DNA of 64,000 nucleotides from Phyllobacterium calauticae. Its GTDB lineage: Bacteria; Pseudomonadota; Alphaproteobacteria; Rhizobiales; Rhizobiaceae. The stretch spans positions 62,001 to 126,000 of the forward strand of contig NZ_JAGENB010000002.1 in the NCBI RefSeq assembly GCF_019991125.1, in the 5' to 3' direction. Numbering within the stretch: position 1 is the first letter of the stretch; each line of letters begins with the position of its first letter. Shown here piece after piece: positions 7,521 through 17,083 of this stretch. Both the position numbers and the translations under genes were made by a program. The notes under the pieces are model-generated. The model did no database searches, was not told where the DNA came from, and worked only from the letters and a program-made list of their open reading frames with translations.

Positions 7521-8615
7521 CTATTCCGCTGCAGCGCGGGCATCCTCGCCGTGGAATTCCTCGCGGTAGGGTTTTGCCGTCAGCGGCAATTCACGCCTGA
7601 GGTAATAGTCTTCATTGCGCAACTGGCGCAGGAAGGCGGGGATCATCTCGCGGTAGCCGTCGAGGATGGACGGATTGGGGGCGGGCAGATCGTGCCTGAT
7701 CATGGCATGCAGGCGTGGCAGCGCATGATAGGGCACCATGGGAAACATGTGATGCTCGACGTGATAATTCATGTTCCAGTAGATGAAGCGGCTGACGGGG
7801 TTCATCAGCACCGTACGGCTGTTGAGGCGGTGATCGATGACATTGTCGGCAAGCCCGCCATGCTGGAGCAGGCCGGTCAGGACATGGTGCCACGCGCCAT
7901 ACAGGCGGGGCAGGCCGACCAGCATCAGCGGCAGGATCGAGCCTGTGTAGACAGCCAGCGCAATGGTGACGGCATAGATCGCCAGCCAGATGCGGGCGAA
8001 GCGCACGACCTTGTGCTGCTCCTGCGCGGGAATGAAGCTCTTTTCCTCGGCGCTGACAATGCCGGCGGCATTGCGCAGCATATCCGCAACCGCATGCCAT
8101 GCATCGAGAAGGCCGAAGAAATTCAGGAGGAGGCGGACGAGATCGGGCGGGCGCATGACGGCAATCTCCGGGTCGCGGCCGACGATGACCGTGTCGGTGT
8201 GGTGACGCGCATGGCTCCAGCGCCAGGTCACCGGATTGCGCATGATCATGAAGCAGGCGATCTGATAGACCGCATCGTTCATCCAGCGGGTCTTGAAGGC
8301 GGTGCCGTGGCCGCATTCGTGCCAGCGCGAATCCGAGGCGGAACCGTAGAGCACGCCATAGGCGAGAAAGACGGGAACACACCAGATCGTGCCCCAGAGA
8401 ACAATACCGAGACCTGCAAGGACAACCATGCTGCCGAGCCAGATCGCCGTGTCGCGCATGGCCGGTCCATCCTCGCGCCTCATCAGATCTTTTATGTCCT
8501 TGCGGGGAACGTCCGTGTAATACCACTCGGCGGCTGCCAGCCCGGTCTCGACAGCGCGCTGTGAATCGCGGCCGACAAGGCTGTAATCGCGTGATGCCGG
8601 TAATGCTGCGTCCAT
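7521..8615 (-). CDS. mocD: Membrane di-iron oxygenase, MocD-like (fatty acid desaturase fold)
   Basis: 364 residues with four to six hydrophobic segments and all three His boxes: HECGH (99-103), HARHH (135-139) and HVEHH (285-289), which bind the di-iron centre in membrane desaturases and hydroxylases. In Sinorhizobium rhizopine catabolism MocD acts with MocE and MocF to O-demethylate 3-O-methyl-scyllo-inosamine, releasing formaldehyde. The adjoining Rieske ferredoxin, reductase and nearby inositol genes support that kind of reaction here. A true lipid desaturase cannot be excluded from the boxes alone. GGGAGGTCC precedes the start. First gene of the minus-strand operon. Confidence 0.75.
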   Translation of the reverse strand: MDAALPASRDYSLVGRDSQRAVETGLAAAEWYYTDVPRKDIKDLMRREDGPAMRDTAIWLGSMVVLAGLGIVLWGTIWCVPVFLAYGVLYGSASDSRWHECGHGTAFKTRWMNDAVYQIACFMIMRNPVTWRWSHARHHTDTVIVGRDPEIAVMRPPDLVRLLLNFFGLLDAWHAVADMLRNAAGIVSAEEKSFIPAQEQHKVVRFARIWLAIYAVTIALAVYTGSILPLMLVGLPRLYGAWHHVLTGLLQHGGLADNVIDHRLNSRTVLMNPVSRFIYWNMNYHVEHHMFPMVPYHALPRLHAMIRHDLPAPNPSILDGYREMIPAFLRQLRNEDYYLRRELPLTAKPYREEFHGEDARAAAE

Positions 8616-8707
8616 GGCAGGACCTCCCAATCCTTCGGCACGCACTTCAAACACTGCGGCCCGATGGGAGAAGTGTAGCGATGGCAGCGGGCATGCTCAA
8701 TTCGCGA

Positions 8708-8765
8708 TGATAAAATCCTATCAATCTCCATCATTGGATGATACGGTTTATGATAGAATCTATCA
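8708..8765. promoter_or_regulatory. Putative LacI-type operators between mocD and the lacI-family gene
   Basis: Two near-identical palindromes lie in the divergent promoter region: TGATAAAATCCTATCA at 8708-8723 and TGATAGAATCTATCA at 8751-8765, with ATCATTGGATGAT (8730-8742) between them. The second site is 11 bases before the regulator's start codon. A third related palindrome is at 9820. Position suggests the regulator binds them to control both itself and the mocDEF operon; this is inference. Confidence 0.6.
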
Positions 8766-8776
8766 TTCGAGGCGAT

Positions 8777-9808
8777 ATGGCCAACAGACCGACAATTGCC
8801 GATCTTGCCCGGGTTTCCGGGGTCAGCGTGGCGACGGTGGACCGCGTGCTCAACAACCGCCTGCCCGTGCGCGAGGAAACGGCGCGGCGCGTCTATGACG
8901 CTGCCAACAGCATCGGCTATCACGCGGCGGGGCTGATCCGCCAGCGCATGCGGCAGGAACTGCCGGAATACAGGCTGGGTTTTCTCCTGCAGAAGTCCGG
9001 CCAGCATTTTTATCAGGATTTTGCCCGCGAAATCGATCAGGCGGTCAATGCCGCGCCGCATTTCCGCGGGGTGCCGGTCGTCGACTTCTGCCCGTCGCTG
9101 GCGCCGGAGGATATCATCGTCAAGCTGCGGTCTCTGGCCGGGCGCACGCAGTCGGTCGCGCTCGTTGCGCCGGACCATCCATCGATCACGGCCGTGATCG
9201 AAGAACTGAAGGCGAAGGGCATTGCCGTTTTCTCCCTGCTGTCCGACTTTGCCGCTGGCGTGCGCGAGGGCTATGTCGGCCTGAACAACCGCAAGGCGGG
9301 ACGCACGGCGGCGTGGATGATCGCCAAAACGGCGCGCCGTCCGGGCAAGGTGGCGATCTTTGTCGGCAGTCATCGGTTTCAGGGGCATGAGCTGCGGGAA
9401 ATCGGCTTCCGCTCGTTCTTTCGCGAAGAAGCGCCTGAGTTTACCGTGCTCGATACGCTGATCAATCTGGAGACACGGCAGATCACGCACGAAGCGATGC
9501 TCAATCTGCTGGAACACCATCCGGATCTGGCGGGATGTTATGTCGCCGGCGGCGGCATGGAAGGGGCGATCGCAGCCCTACGCGAGAGCATTCTGCCGGA
9601 ACCGCCGGTGATGATCTGCAATGAAATCACGCCGGAATCACGCGCGGCGCTGGCCGATAATGTCGTCACGATGGCCATTGCCACCCCACTGCCGCGTCTC
9701 TGCCGCGAGCTGGTGGAACTGATGGGGCATGCCATCGAAACCGGGGCGGCCAACACGCCGGGACAAACCTTTCTGCCCTTCGATATTTATCTACCTGAAA
9801 ACATCTGA
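8777..9808 (+). CDS. LacI-family transcriptional regulator
   Basis: 343 residues. The N-terminal LacI helix-turn-helix is clear (TIADLARVSGVSVATVDRVL, about 6-25, with the VDRVLNN hinge-side motif), followed by a periplasmic-binding-protein-like sugar domain. The start (MANRPT) follows GAGGCG. It is divergent from mocD and upstream of an inosose-isomerase-like gene, so an inositol-related effector is likely. Sinorhizobium MocR is described as GntR type, so this is a different regulator class for a moc-type locus. Putative operators flank the gene on both sides. Confidence 0.85.
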   Translation: MANRPTIADLARVSGVSVATVDRVLNNRLPVREETARRVYDAANSIGYHAAGLIRQRMRQELPEYRLGFLLQKSGQHFYQDFAREIDQAVNAAPHFRGVPVVDFCPSLAPEDIIVKLRSLAGRTQSVALVAPDHPSITAVIEELKAKGIAVFSLLSDFAAGVREGYVGLNNRKAGRTAAWMIAKTARRPGKVAIFVGSHRFQGHELREIGFRSFFREEAPEFTVLDTLINLETRQITHEAMLNLLEHHPDLAGCYVAGGGMEGAIAALRESILPEPPVMICNEITPESRAALADNVVTMAIATPLPRLCRELVELMGHAIETGAANTPGQTFLPFDIYLPENI

Positions 9809-9819
9809 AACAACCGAAT

Positions 9820-9835
9820 CTATCAGAGATGATAG
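9820..9835. promoter_or_regulatory. Putative LacI-type operator before the inosose isomerase gene
   Basis: CTATCAGAGATGATAG is a perfect 6-base inverted repeat with a 4-base spacer. It uses the same half-sites as the palindromes at 8708 and 8751, in inverted order, and lies about 100 bases before the next gene. It may place that gene in the same regulon. Confidence 0.45.
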
Positions 9836-9934
9836 TTTCTGCGGCGTCAGGGCGATTGACTGACCGCTGAATGGAACAGATGTTTCGCGCGGCGCCGGCA
9901 TTGTGCTGGCATTTCATTCCTGGGAGGGTTTCCG

Positions 9935-10768
9935 ATGAGCGCGACGCGTTCCGCACCGGTTTTTGCAATCAATCACATGGTCACGCCGGCGTTGCGGCCG
10001 CAGGCTTTCTTCCAGCTGGCGCGCGCCATCGGTGTGCAGGACGTGGAAATCCGCAACGATCTCACCGGCAATGCCATCATCGACGGAACGCCGGCGGCGG
10101 ATATTCGGGCGCAGGCGGCGGAGGTCGGGGTGAAGATCGCGACGATCAATGCGTTGCAGCGCTTCAATGAATGGACGCCCGGGCGCGAAAAGGAAGCCAT
10201 TGAACTCGCCGATTATGCCAGGGATGCAGGCGCGGCGGCTCTCGTTCTGGTACCGGTCAATGACGGGACCGGTCAGGAGGATGGCGCGCGGCAGGCCAAT
10301 CTGCGTGCGGCGCTGACAGCGCTCAAGCCGATCCTGGAGGCGCGGGGGCTTCTCGGGTTCGTCGAACCGCTCGGCTTTGAAATCTGTTCGCTGCGCTCAA
10401 AACGCGAGGCCGTCGAGGCCATCGAGGACATTGGCGGGCAGGACACGTTCCGGATCGTCCACGACACCTTCCACCACCATCTCGCCGGGGAACCGGCGCT
10501 CTTTCCGCAATGGACCGGCCTTGTCCATATTTCCGGCGTCACCGATGCCGCCATTGCCATAAGCGACATGCGCGATTCCCACCGCGTTCTCGTCGATGTG
10601 CAGGACCGTCTCGGCAATATCGCCCAGATCCGGGCGCTTCTGGCCGGTGGCTATACGGGGTTGTTCTCGTTCGAGCCGTTCGCCGAGGAGGTGCAGCGGT
10701 TGGACGATCCTGCGGAGGCGATCACGGTAAGCATGACTGCGGTAAGGAATGGTCTTGCTCAATCCTGA
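9935..10768 (+). CDS. Inosose isomerase-like TIM barrel (IolI/MocC type)
   Basis: 277 residues, an AP-endonuclease-2/xylose-isomerase-type barrel. IATINALQRFNEW (near 69), FVEPLGFE (near 146) and FRIVHDTFHHH (near 173) match the metal-binding segments of IolI, which interconverts 2-keto-myo-inositol and 1-keto-D-chiro-inositol; MocC of rhizopine catabolism is a relative. A strong GGGAGG lies before the ATG. It stands between the LacI-family gene and the importer genes, in keeping with processing of an inositol stereoisomer or amino-inositol product. Exact substrate unknown. Confidence 0.7.
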   Translation: MSATRSAPVFAINHMVTPALRPQAFFQLARAIGVQDVEIRNDLTGNAIIDGTPAADIRAQAAEVGVKIATINALQRFNEWTPGREKEAIELADYARDAGAAALVLVPVNDGTGQEDGARQANLRAALTALKPILEARGLLGFVEPLGFEICSLRSKREAVEAIEDIGGQDTFRIVHDTFHHHLAGEPALFPQWTGLVHISGVTDAAIAISDMRDSHRVLVDVQDRLGNIAQIRALLAGGYTGLFSFEPFAEEVQRLDDPAEAITVSMTAVRNGLAQS

Positions 10769-10841
10769 TCGTTGACGACTGCCAAAAAATAGGCGCCGGG
10801 TTGAGCCGGCGCCGGTTTTCAAGGTTAGAAATTTCATCACT

Positions 10842-13800
10842 CTACGGGATGATTTGCGCACCCGCAGGCGGTTTGGCTGTGGGCTTGCTGTAGTCGGCGT
10901 TTGGTCCCGAGGGTGGGACAAGACTGTCATCTTCACCCCACGCTGTTGGTATCGCTGACAGCTTGAAGTTCAATTTGCCGCCGTCTCTGATCCTGTCGAG
11001 CGGCAGCCACAGGCCCTGATAGGGCGTGTCATTGAGCTTCATTTCACCGATGTACCGGATATTGTCGAGCATTGCGTCCTTGTCAGTTTTGATCAGCAGC
11101 TTTTTGCCATTGCCGAGCCAGACGGTGATACCTTGGAATTGCGGTGTGGACACTGCCAGTCCAGGCGCCGAGGGAATGACCGGGTAGAGCCCGAGCGCCG
11201 CCCAGACATACCATGCCGATGTCGCTCCCATGTCATCATTGCCGGGCAATCCGCCGGGGGCAGTAGAGAAGTTCTTGTTCATGATCACCGGGATGATGTA
11301 CTGCGCATATTTCGGTGCAGCCGCCCAATTATAGGCCCATGGTGTCTGAAATGCCGGTTCATTCCCGATATAATAACCTGCTGATTCTTGGCCTCCGTTC
11401 AGGTTTCTTTGGGAAGGTTCACGGCTTACATCGTTGAACGAGGTGAGTGCTGGGATGGAAAACAGTTTGTTCAGCCGTGCGATAGCCGCGGCCTTGCCGC
11501 CGAGCTTGTCAATGAGCGCGGTCCAGTCGTGAGCAAATGCCCAGATGTAATTTCCCTCGGTCGATTCATGGAAACTGCCGTTTTGCCATTGGCCGGTCTT
11601 ATCCTTGGCGCTCAGTGTCTTTTCGCTTGTATCAAAAATGTTCAGCCAGTTTGAGGCGCGTTTGAACAGAGCCTGAATGGTGTCCGGCTTGACACCTGCC
11701 GACGCGGGCAGACTGGCAAGGAAAGCAGCGGCGGATCGATCGCTGGTTGTCATTTCAATAGTGGCCGAAGATGCATTCCACGCCGCGGCTGCATCGGTAG
11801 CGATGTAGCCAAGTTTGAGATAGTCCGGCAAGGCGGGCAGATTGGCATTGCGCCCGACGCTGAGCTTGTCATTGCAGGCGCTTTGGGAATCGAACGTGGA
11901 TTGCTCCATGTATTTGCGCGCTTTGGCCAGGTCGAAATTCCGCGCCCCGAACAGGTAGGTGCCGGCGATGACGTTGAGGGCGTGATCGCCCTGCATGGGG
12001 ATGGTGTCCTCGCTGCCATTTACCCAATGCGGAAATGCGCCGCATTGCTGCGCATCTGCAACGAGCGACTGCATCATCTCGCTGGCCTCATCCGGAGCGA
12101 TAAGAGCTACCAGTTGCGTGGCAGAACGGTAGGTGTCCCACATGGAGAAACCGGAGTAGTGCGTCTTGTAGCCGCTTTCCTTCCCGTCCAGCGTGAATTT
12201 GTAATTGGCCACGTTCTCTGTTGTGCGGTCAGGCAGAGTATCGATTGCCGGAAAAGGTGCCGTCTGTTTCATGCTGCGGTAGTCGCCGTTGACATCGCTG
12301 AAAACGGTGGGGCCACTGTAAACGCGATAGAACGCCGTATAGAATTTCGTCAGATTGGTCTTGATAGCCGGCTGTTTGTCCGATGGAAGCTTTGCTTGTT
12401 CCTCCGCTTTGGCCAGACTGATCTGGATGGTATTCAGGCGCTTGTTCCAGATAGCGTCTGATTGCTGCCTGACAGTATCGAATAACCAGCCATTGTTTTC
12501 GGCCTCAAGATTCTTCCTGGCATTGTCAGCACTGACTGATGAAATGCCGATTTTGACCTGGACGGTTTTATCAGTATCGGTCAGATCGAATTGCAGAGTG
12601 GCCAAACCGTCTTTGACCGAAGATGTGTTTTTCAAGGGTTTGTCGAAGACGGCATGGAAATAGACGGGCTGATCCCATGTTCCGTCACAGAAACTCCCGG
12701 CGAAAGCCTTGCCGGAGATGAATTTTTTATCCTCACCCAAGGTGACCGTGGCAAGATTGGCAAGCTTGTTCTTGGCTCTCTCTTTTGCTCTGCCGTTGAG
12801 CGCAGCATCGATGACGAGGAAAGCCTTATCCTTGTTGGCGTAGGAGAAACGCGCCATGCCGGTTCTCGTCGTCGCGGTCAGTTCGCTGAGGATGTTGTTG
12901 AACTTGACCCGGTAGTAGCCGGGTTGCGCCGATTCATCGGTATGGCTGTATCTTGCGCCGGCGGTTGATATCGGGCTGGCTGTTTCCTGCGGCAGCATGG
13001 CGACCGCGCTCTGACTGCGACAACCGGGGCCGTTCAGATGCGTCATGCTGAAATATTGGATCGCCACATCGTCGTAATAATACCCGCCTGATCCCTCGCC
13101 AAACTCGCCGCCGCTGCCCTTCGTGTCCGGTCCGAAGCTGACCATGCCGAAGGGTGTCTGCGCGCCGGGGTTGACGTTGCCGGAATGACCGCCGCCGCTG
13201 TCGGTTTTGGTCGTGCCAATGAAGAGATTGACAAACGGGGTCAGCGCCATATCCGATCGTGGTTGCAGGGCATCAAGCGAGTCTTCCAATGTAGCCAGGC
13301 GTGAATTGAAATCCCTGATTTCACCGTTGCTGCTTCTCTTCAGCGTTTCAATCGCGATTGAGAGACTGACGATCTGGTCTGTCAGCGCTGTAATCGATGC
13401 AGCATCGGCTTTGATTTTCACCGTTTCCAGCAGTTGCCGGATTGTATCATTTGTCGATGCGAGAACGGCGCGGTCTCCCTCGAATTTGGTACTGGCGGCA
13501 ACCAGATCAACTTTGAGTTTTTTAAAGTCGCCAGTCACGCCCTCAAGCCGAGTGCGGTCGGCCGCCGCAAGTTGGGGATTAGCCTCCAAAGCGCTGATAC
13601 GCTGTTGCAGATTGTCTGCAGCTGTTATCAGCGGGTTAAATCTGGACGAGCTGATATCCCCCAGTTTCAGTGCAAGCGCGGCTGCATCGTCTTCCGCCTG
13701 CGGGAGATTGAATCGCCGCAATTTGGTAAGGTCGTTTTCTGTCTTCGCTGCGGCTATGCCGGTTTCCAAAGTCTTCAGAGTTTGCTGGACCTCGCCAAGC

Positions 13801-14021
13801 GTTACGCGCAAAGCCGCAATGTCGGCATCGCCCCGAGCTTGTTTGACCTGTACTGCTTGGCTGATTGTGTCCGACGGTTGAGATACCTGCGTGTTCAGGT
13901 CCTTGGTTGCTCCGTCGAACGTTCCCTGGGATGCCGCAGTGTCCTTGTTACCCGAGCCGGTACAACCCACCAATGCGACGCAGCTGAACAAGCCCGCAAT
14001 AAGCGGTGCCTTTAGTCTCAT
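10842..14021 (-). CDS. GH92-family glycoside hydrolase lipoprotein with N-terminal coiled coil
   Basis: 1059 residues. A lipoprotein signal ends at the lipobox LVGC (Cys20), so the protein should be membrane anchored outside the cytoplasm. Residues about 40-255 are heptad-rich and look like a coiled coil. From about 260 the GH92 domain begins (NLFIGT, NVNPGAQTPFGM) and continues to the hallmark GLPGNDDMGATSAWYVWAALGLYP near 950; HESTEGNY also matches conserved sites. GH92 enzymes are calcium-dependent alpha-mannosidases, mostly alpha-1,2. The coiled-coil addition is unusual. The gene reads opposite to its inositol neighbours and appears less GC-rich, suggesting acquisition by transfer. Confidence 0.85.
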   Translation of the reverse strand: MRLKAPLIAGLFSCVALVGCTGSGNKDTAASQGTFDGATKDLNTQVSQPSDTISQAVQVKQARGDADIAALRVTLGEVQQTLKTLETGIAAAKTENDLTKLRRFNLPQAEDDAAALALKLGDISSSRFNPLITAADNLQQRISALEANPQLAAADRTRLEGVTGDFKKLKVDLVAASTKFEGDRAVLASTNDTIRQLLETVKIKADAASITALTDQIVSLSIAIETLKRSSNGEIRDFNSRLATLEDSLDALQPRSDMALTPFVNLFIGTTKTDSGGGHSGNVNPGAQTPFGMVSFGPDTKGSGGEFGEGSGGYYYDDVAIQYFSMTHLNGPGCRSQSAVAMLPQETASPISTAGARYSHTDESAQPGYYRVKFNNILSELTATTRTGMARFSYANKDKAFLVIDAALNGRAKERAKNKLANLATVTLGEDKKFISGKAFAGSFCDGTWDQPVYFHAVFDKPLKNTSSVKDGLATLQFDLTDTDKTVQVKIGISSVSADNARKNLEAENNGWLFDTVRQQSDAIWNKRLNTIQISLAKAEEQAKLPSDKQPAIKTNLTKFYTAFYRVYSGPTVFSDVNGDYRSMKQTAPFPAIDTLPDRTTENVANYKFTLDGKESGYKTHYSGFSMWDTYRSATQLVALIAPDEASEMMQSLVADAQQCGAFPHWVNGSEDTIPMQGDHALNVIAGTYLFGARNFDLAKARKYMEQSTFDSQSACNDKLSVGRNANLPALPDYLKLGYIATDAAAAWNASSATIEMTTSDRSAAAFLASLPASAGVKPDTIQALFKRASNWLNIFDTSEKTLSAKDKTGQWQNGSFHESTEGNYIWAFAHDWTALIDKLGGKAAAIARLNKLFSIPALTSFNDVSREPSQRNLNGGQESAGYYIGNEPAFQTPWAYNWAAAPKYAQYIIPVIMNKNFSTAPGGLPGNDDMGATSAWYVWAALGLYPVIPSAPGLAVSTPQFQGITVWLGNGKKLLIKTDKDAMLDNIRYIGEMKLNDTPYQGLWLPLDRIRDGGKLNFKLSAIPTAWGEDDSLVPPSGPNADYSKPTAKPPAGAQIIP

Positions 14022-14508
14022 AATGTCCTCCCAAAAATTTTTTGTCGTTGAAAATGGAATGCAGCTACAAATGTCGCCGCCGCAGGCAAGCCTCACCCAA
14101 ATCGGCCCCTCCAAAGTCGATTTAAAACGATTGAAAGTGATAATTTTATCAATTCAGGATGCGGGTCAATTATCAATAAGTCTGAAGAATACCTGATGTG
14201 AGGGTAAAAACCGGCGTCGAAGACAGGCAATCCGGTTGCGCAGCTGTGCAAAATTTACCCCTCAATTATTGCCCGGTTTTCACGAACCCCGCTTGACGCC
14301 TTCTTGAGAAAATGGAATAAATATTTCAGAAACTGGATGCGACGGTTTTTATATTCCGTATGACAAGTCCAGAAAAGTTTGCGCGACGTTTCGCGCACTC
14401 TAGGGGCAGAGGCATCGCTGGCAGCAGGGGTTGCGTGGCTACGATGCCGACGTTCGCGGAGCTTCCGGATCAGGACGGTGTGGCCGGGCACCATGTGGAG
14501 GAGACGAA
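14022..14508. other. AT-rich 487-base intergenic region with two palindromes
   Basis: No gene is seen. It carries the divergent promoters of the GH92 gene and ibpA. TGATAATTTTATCA (14138-14151) has perfect 6-base arms resembling the LacI-type half-sites at 8708 and 8751. GGAATAAATATTTC (14314-14327) fits a GGAA-N6-TTCC pattern reported for IolR, with one mismatch. The section 14022-14350 is notably AT-rich compared with the rest of the window. Confidence 0.5.
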
Positions 14509-15438
14509 ATGAAAAAACTGATATTGAGCGTGGCTGTTGCAGCCTTGATGAGCACGTCGGCATTGGCCGCCAATATTGGCGTGTCGATGGCGCAGTTCGA
14601 CGACAACTTCCTGACGGTCCTGCGCAATGGCATGCAGGACTATGCCAAGACGCTGGATGGCGTGAAGCTGCAGGTGGAAGACGCGCAGAACGATGTTGCC
14701 AAGCAGCAGAGCCAGATCCAGAACTTTATCGCCTCAAAGGTCGATGCCATCATCGTCAACGCGGTGGATACGGACGCGACGGCCGCCATGTCGAAGCTGG
14801 CGACCGCAGCGGGCATTCCGCTGGTCTACGTCAACCGCGAGCCGGTCAACGTCAACGAACTGCCGGCAAAACAGGCCTTTGTTGCATCCAACGAAGTCGA
14901 GTCCGGCACGCTGGAAACCAAGGAAGTCTGCAAGCTCCTGAAGGGCAAGGGCAAAGTCGTTGTCATGATGGGCGAGCTGTCCAACCAGGCGGCGCGCCAG
15001 CGCACGAAGGACATTCACGACGTGATCGCCACCGACGAATGCAAGGGCCTTACCATCGTCGAGGAGCAGACCGCCAACTGGTCGCGCACCCAGGGTGCCG
15101 ACCTCATGACCAACTGGCTCTCCGCCGGTCTGGAATTCGATGCCGTCATTTCCAACAATGACGAAATGGCCATCGGCGCGATCCAGGCCCTCAAGGCCGC
15201 CGGACGCAAGATGGACACGGTTGTCGTGGCCGGTGTCGATGCGACGCAGGATGCGCTCGCTGCCATGGCTGCCGGTGATCTCCGCGTGACCGTGTTCCAG
15301 AATGCCGCCGGTCAGGGCAAGGGTGCGGTCGACGCCGCATTGAAGCTGTCGAAGGGCGAAAAGGTTGAGACCAAGGTCTATATTCCTTTCGAACTGGTGA
15401 CGCCGGACAATCTGTCGAAGTACCAGTCCAAGAACTAA
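14509..15438 (+). CDS. ibpA: Periplasmic inositol/rhizopine-binding protein
   Basis: 309 residues with a Sec signal peptide (MKKLILSVAVAALMSTSALA, cleavage after about 20). The body is a class I sugar-binding protein (type-1 periplasmic fold) with IVNAVDTDATAAM, VGVDATQDAL-like and NNDEMAIGA motifs. It resembles IbpA and the rhizopine-binding protein MocB. It heads an ABC operon with iatA and iatP and then iolG, so it should capture myo-inositol or a derivative in the periplasm. The ATG follows GGAGGAG. A possible IolR site lies about 180 bases upstream. Confidence 0.85.
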   Translation: MKKLILSVAVAALMSTSALAANIGVSMAQFDDNFLTVLRNGMQDYAKTLDGVKLQVEDAQNDVAKQQSQIQNFIASKVDAIIVNAVDTDATAAMSKLATAAGIPLVYVNREPVNVNELPAKQAFVASNEVESGTLETKEVCKLLKGKGKVVVMMGELSNQAARQRTKDIHDVIATDECKGLTIVEEQTANWSRTQGADLMTNWLSAGLEFDAVISNNDEMAIGAIQALKAAGRKMDTVVVAGVDATQDALAAMAAGDLRVTVFQNAAGQGKGAVDAALKLSKGEKVETKVYIPFELVTPDNLSKYQSKN

Positions 15439-15513
15439 GGCATAGCGCCTTGCACAGGGACGCGCCTCCGGGCGCGTTCCAGCCTTTGCTCAATGTCTCG
15501 GGAGGAGACGATT

Positions 15514-17055
15514 ATGGCAGTCAGCCCAACAACGATGGCTGCGGTTCGCGCCAGTGGTGCGGTGCCGAACGCCGAATATCTGTTGAATGTTGAAAATATC
15601 CGCAAGGAATTTCCCGGTGTGCTGGCGCTGGACGATGTGTCGTTCCGCCTGAAGCGCGGGACAGTGCACGCGCTGATGGGCGAGAACGGCGCCGGCAAAT
15701 CCACGCTGATGAAGATCCTGGCTGGAATATATGTTCCAGATCAGGGCGAGGTGTTTCTCAAGGGGCTGCCGATCCGGCTGAAATCGCCGCTCGATGCGCT
15801 GGAGAACGGCATTGCCATGATCCATCAGGAACTGAACCTGATGCCTTTCATGACGGTGGCCGAAAATATCTGGATCCGGCGCGAGCCGAAGAACATGTTC
15901 GGCTTTGTCGATCACGGCAAGATGTTCACGATGACCGCCGAGCTGTTCAAGCGGCTGAACATCGCGCTTGATCCGGAAGCGCAGGTGCGGGACCTGAGCG
16001 TCGCCAACCGGCAGATGGTCGAGATCGCCAAGGCGGTGTCCTACGAATCCGACGTGCTGATCATGGATGAGCCGACCTCGGCGCTGACCGAGCGCGAGGT
16101 GGCGCATTTGTTCGAGATCATCCGCAGCCTGCGCAGCCAGGGCATCGGCATTGTCTACATCACCCACAAGATGAACGAGCTGTTCGAAATCGCCGACGAA
16201 TTCTCGGTGTTCCGCGATGGCCGTTATATCGGCACGCATGCATCCACCGACGTGACGCGCGACGACATCATCAAGATGATGGTCGGGCGCGAGATCACCC
16301 AGATGTTCCCCAAGGAGACCGTGCCGATCGGCGATGTCGTCCTCTCGGTGAAAGACCTTGCGCTGAAGAATGTGTTCAGCGGCGTTTCCTTCGATGTGCG
16401 GGCCGGCGAAATTCTCGGCATTGCCGGGCTGGTCGGGTCGGGCCGCTCCAATGTCGCCGAAACCATATTCGGCGTGACGCCCGCCACGACGGGCTCAATG
16501 ACCATCAACGGCAAGCCGGTTGCCATCGCCTCGCCGAACCAGGCGATCCAGCATGGCATGGCCTTCATCACCGAAGACCGCAAGGAAACCGGCTGCCTGC
16601 TCATTCTCGACGTGCTGGAGAACATGCAGATCGCCGTGCTGCAGGACCGGTTCGTCAAATTCGGTTTTGTTTCGGAAAAGGGCATTGCCGCGGCCTGCAA
16701 GGTGATGAGCGACAAGCTGCGGGTCAAGACGCCCAATCTGCAGGAGCGTGTCGAAAATCTTTCCGGCGGCAACCAGCAGAAGGTGCTGATCGGCCGCTGG
16801 CTGCTGACCAATCCGAAAATTCTCATTCTCGATGAACCGACGCGCGGCATCGATGTCGGCGCCAAGGCGGAAATTCACCGCCTCGTTTCCGAACTCGCCA
16901 AGCAGGGTGTCGCCGTCATCATGATCTCGTCGGAAATGCCCGAGGTTCTCGGCATGAGCGACCGCATCATGGTGATGCACGAGGGCCGCGTCACCGGTTT
17001 TCTGGATCGGGAAGAGGCAACCCAGGTAAAAGTCATGGAGCTGGCTTCCAAGTGA
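15514..17055 (+). CDS. iatA: Inositol ABC transporter ATP-binding protein (two ATPase domains)
   Basis: 513 residues. The first ABC domain has the Walker [10 protein letters not shown] near 66 and Walker [12 protein letters not shown] near 183; the second keeps the signature LSGGNQQKV and [12 protein letters not shown] near 437-450 but, as in other sugar importers, a degenerate Walker A (GLVGSGRSN). This is the RbsA/MglA type. GGAGGAG precedes the ATG at 15514; an upstream ATG at 15493 would leave this signal inside the gene. It lies between the binding protein and permease genes. Confidence 0.88.
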   Translation: MAVSPTTMAAVRASGAVPNAEYLLNVENIRKEFPGVLALDDVSFRLKRGTVHALMGENGAGKSTLMKILAGIYVPDQGEVFLKGLPIRLKSPLDALENGIAMIHQELNLMPFMTVAENIWIRREPKNMFGFVDHGKMFTMTAELFKRLNIALDPEAQVRDLSVANRQMVEIAKAVSYESDVLIMDEPTSALTEREVAHLFEIIRSLRSQGIGIVYITHKMNELFEIADEFSVFRDGRYIGTHASTDVTRDDIIKMMVGREITQMFPKETVPIGDVVLSVKDLALKNVFSGVSFDVRAGEILGIAGLVGSGRSNVAETIFGVTPATTGSMTINGKPVAIASPNQAIQHGMAFITEDRKETGCLLILDVLENMQIAVLQDRFVKFGFVSEKGIAAACKVMSDKLRVKTPNLQERVENLSGGNQQKVLIGRWLLTNPKILILDEPTRGIDVGAKAEIHRLVSELAKQGVAVIMISSEMPEVLGMSDRIMVMHEGRVTGFLDREEATQVKVMELASK

Positions 17056-17083
17056 AGCCGCTGCCGGACGGGGAGGAACAACA

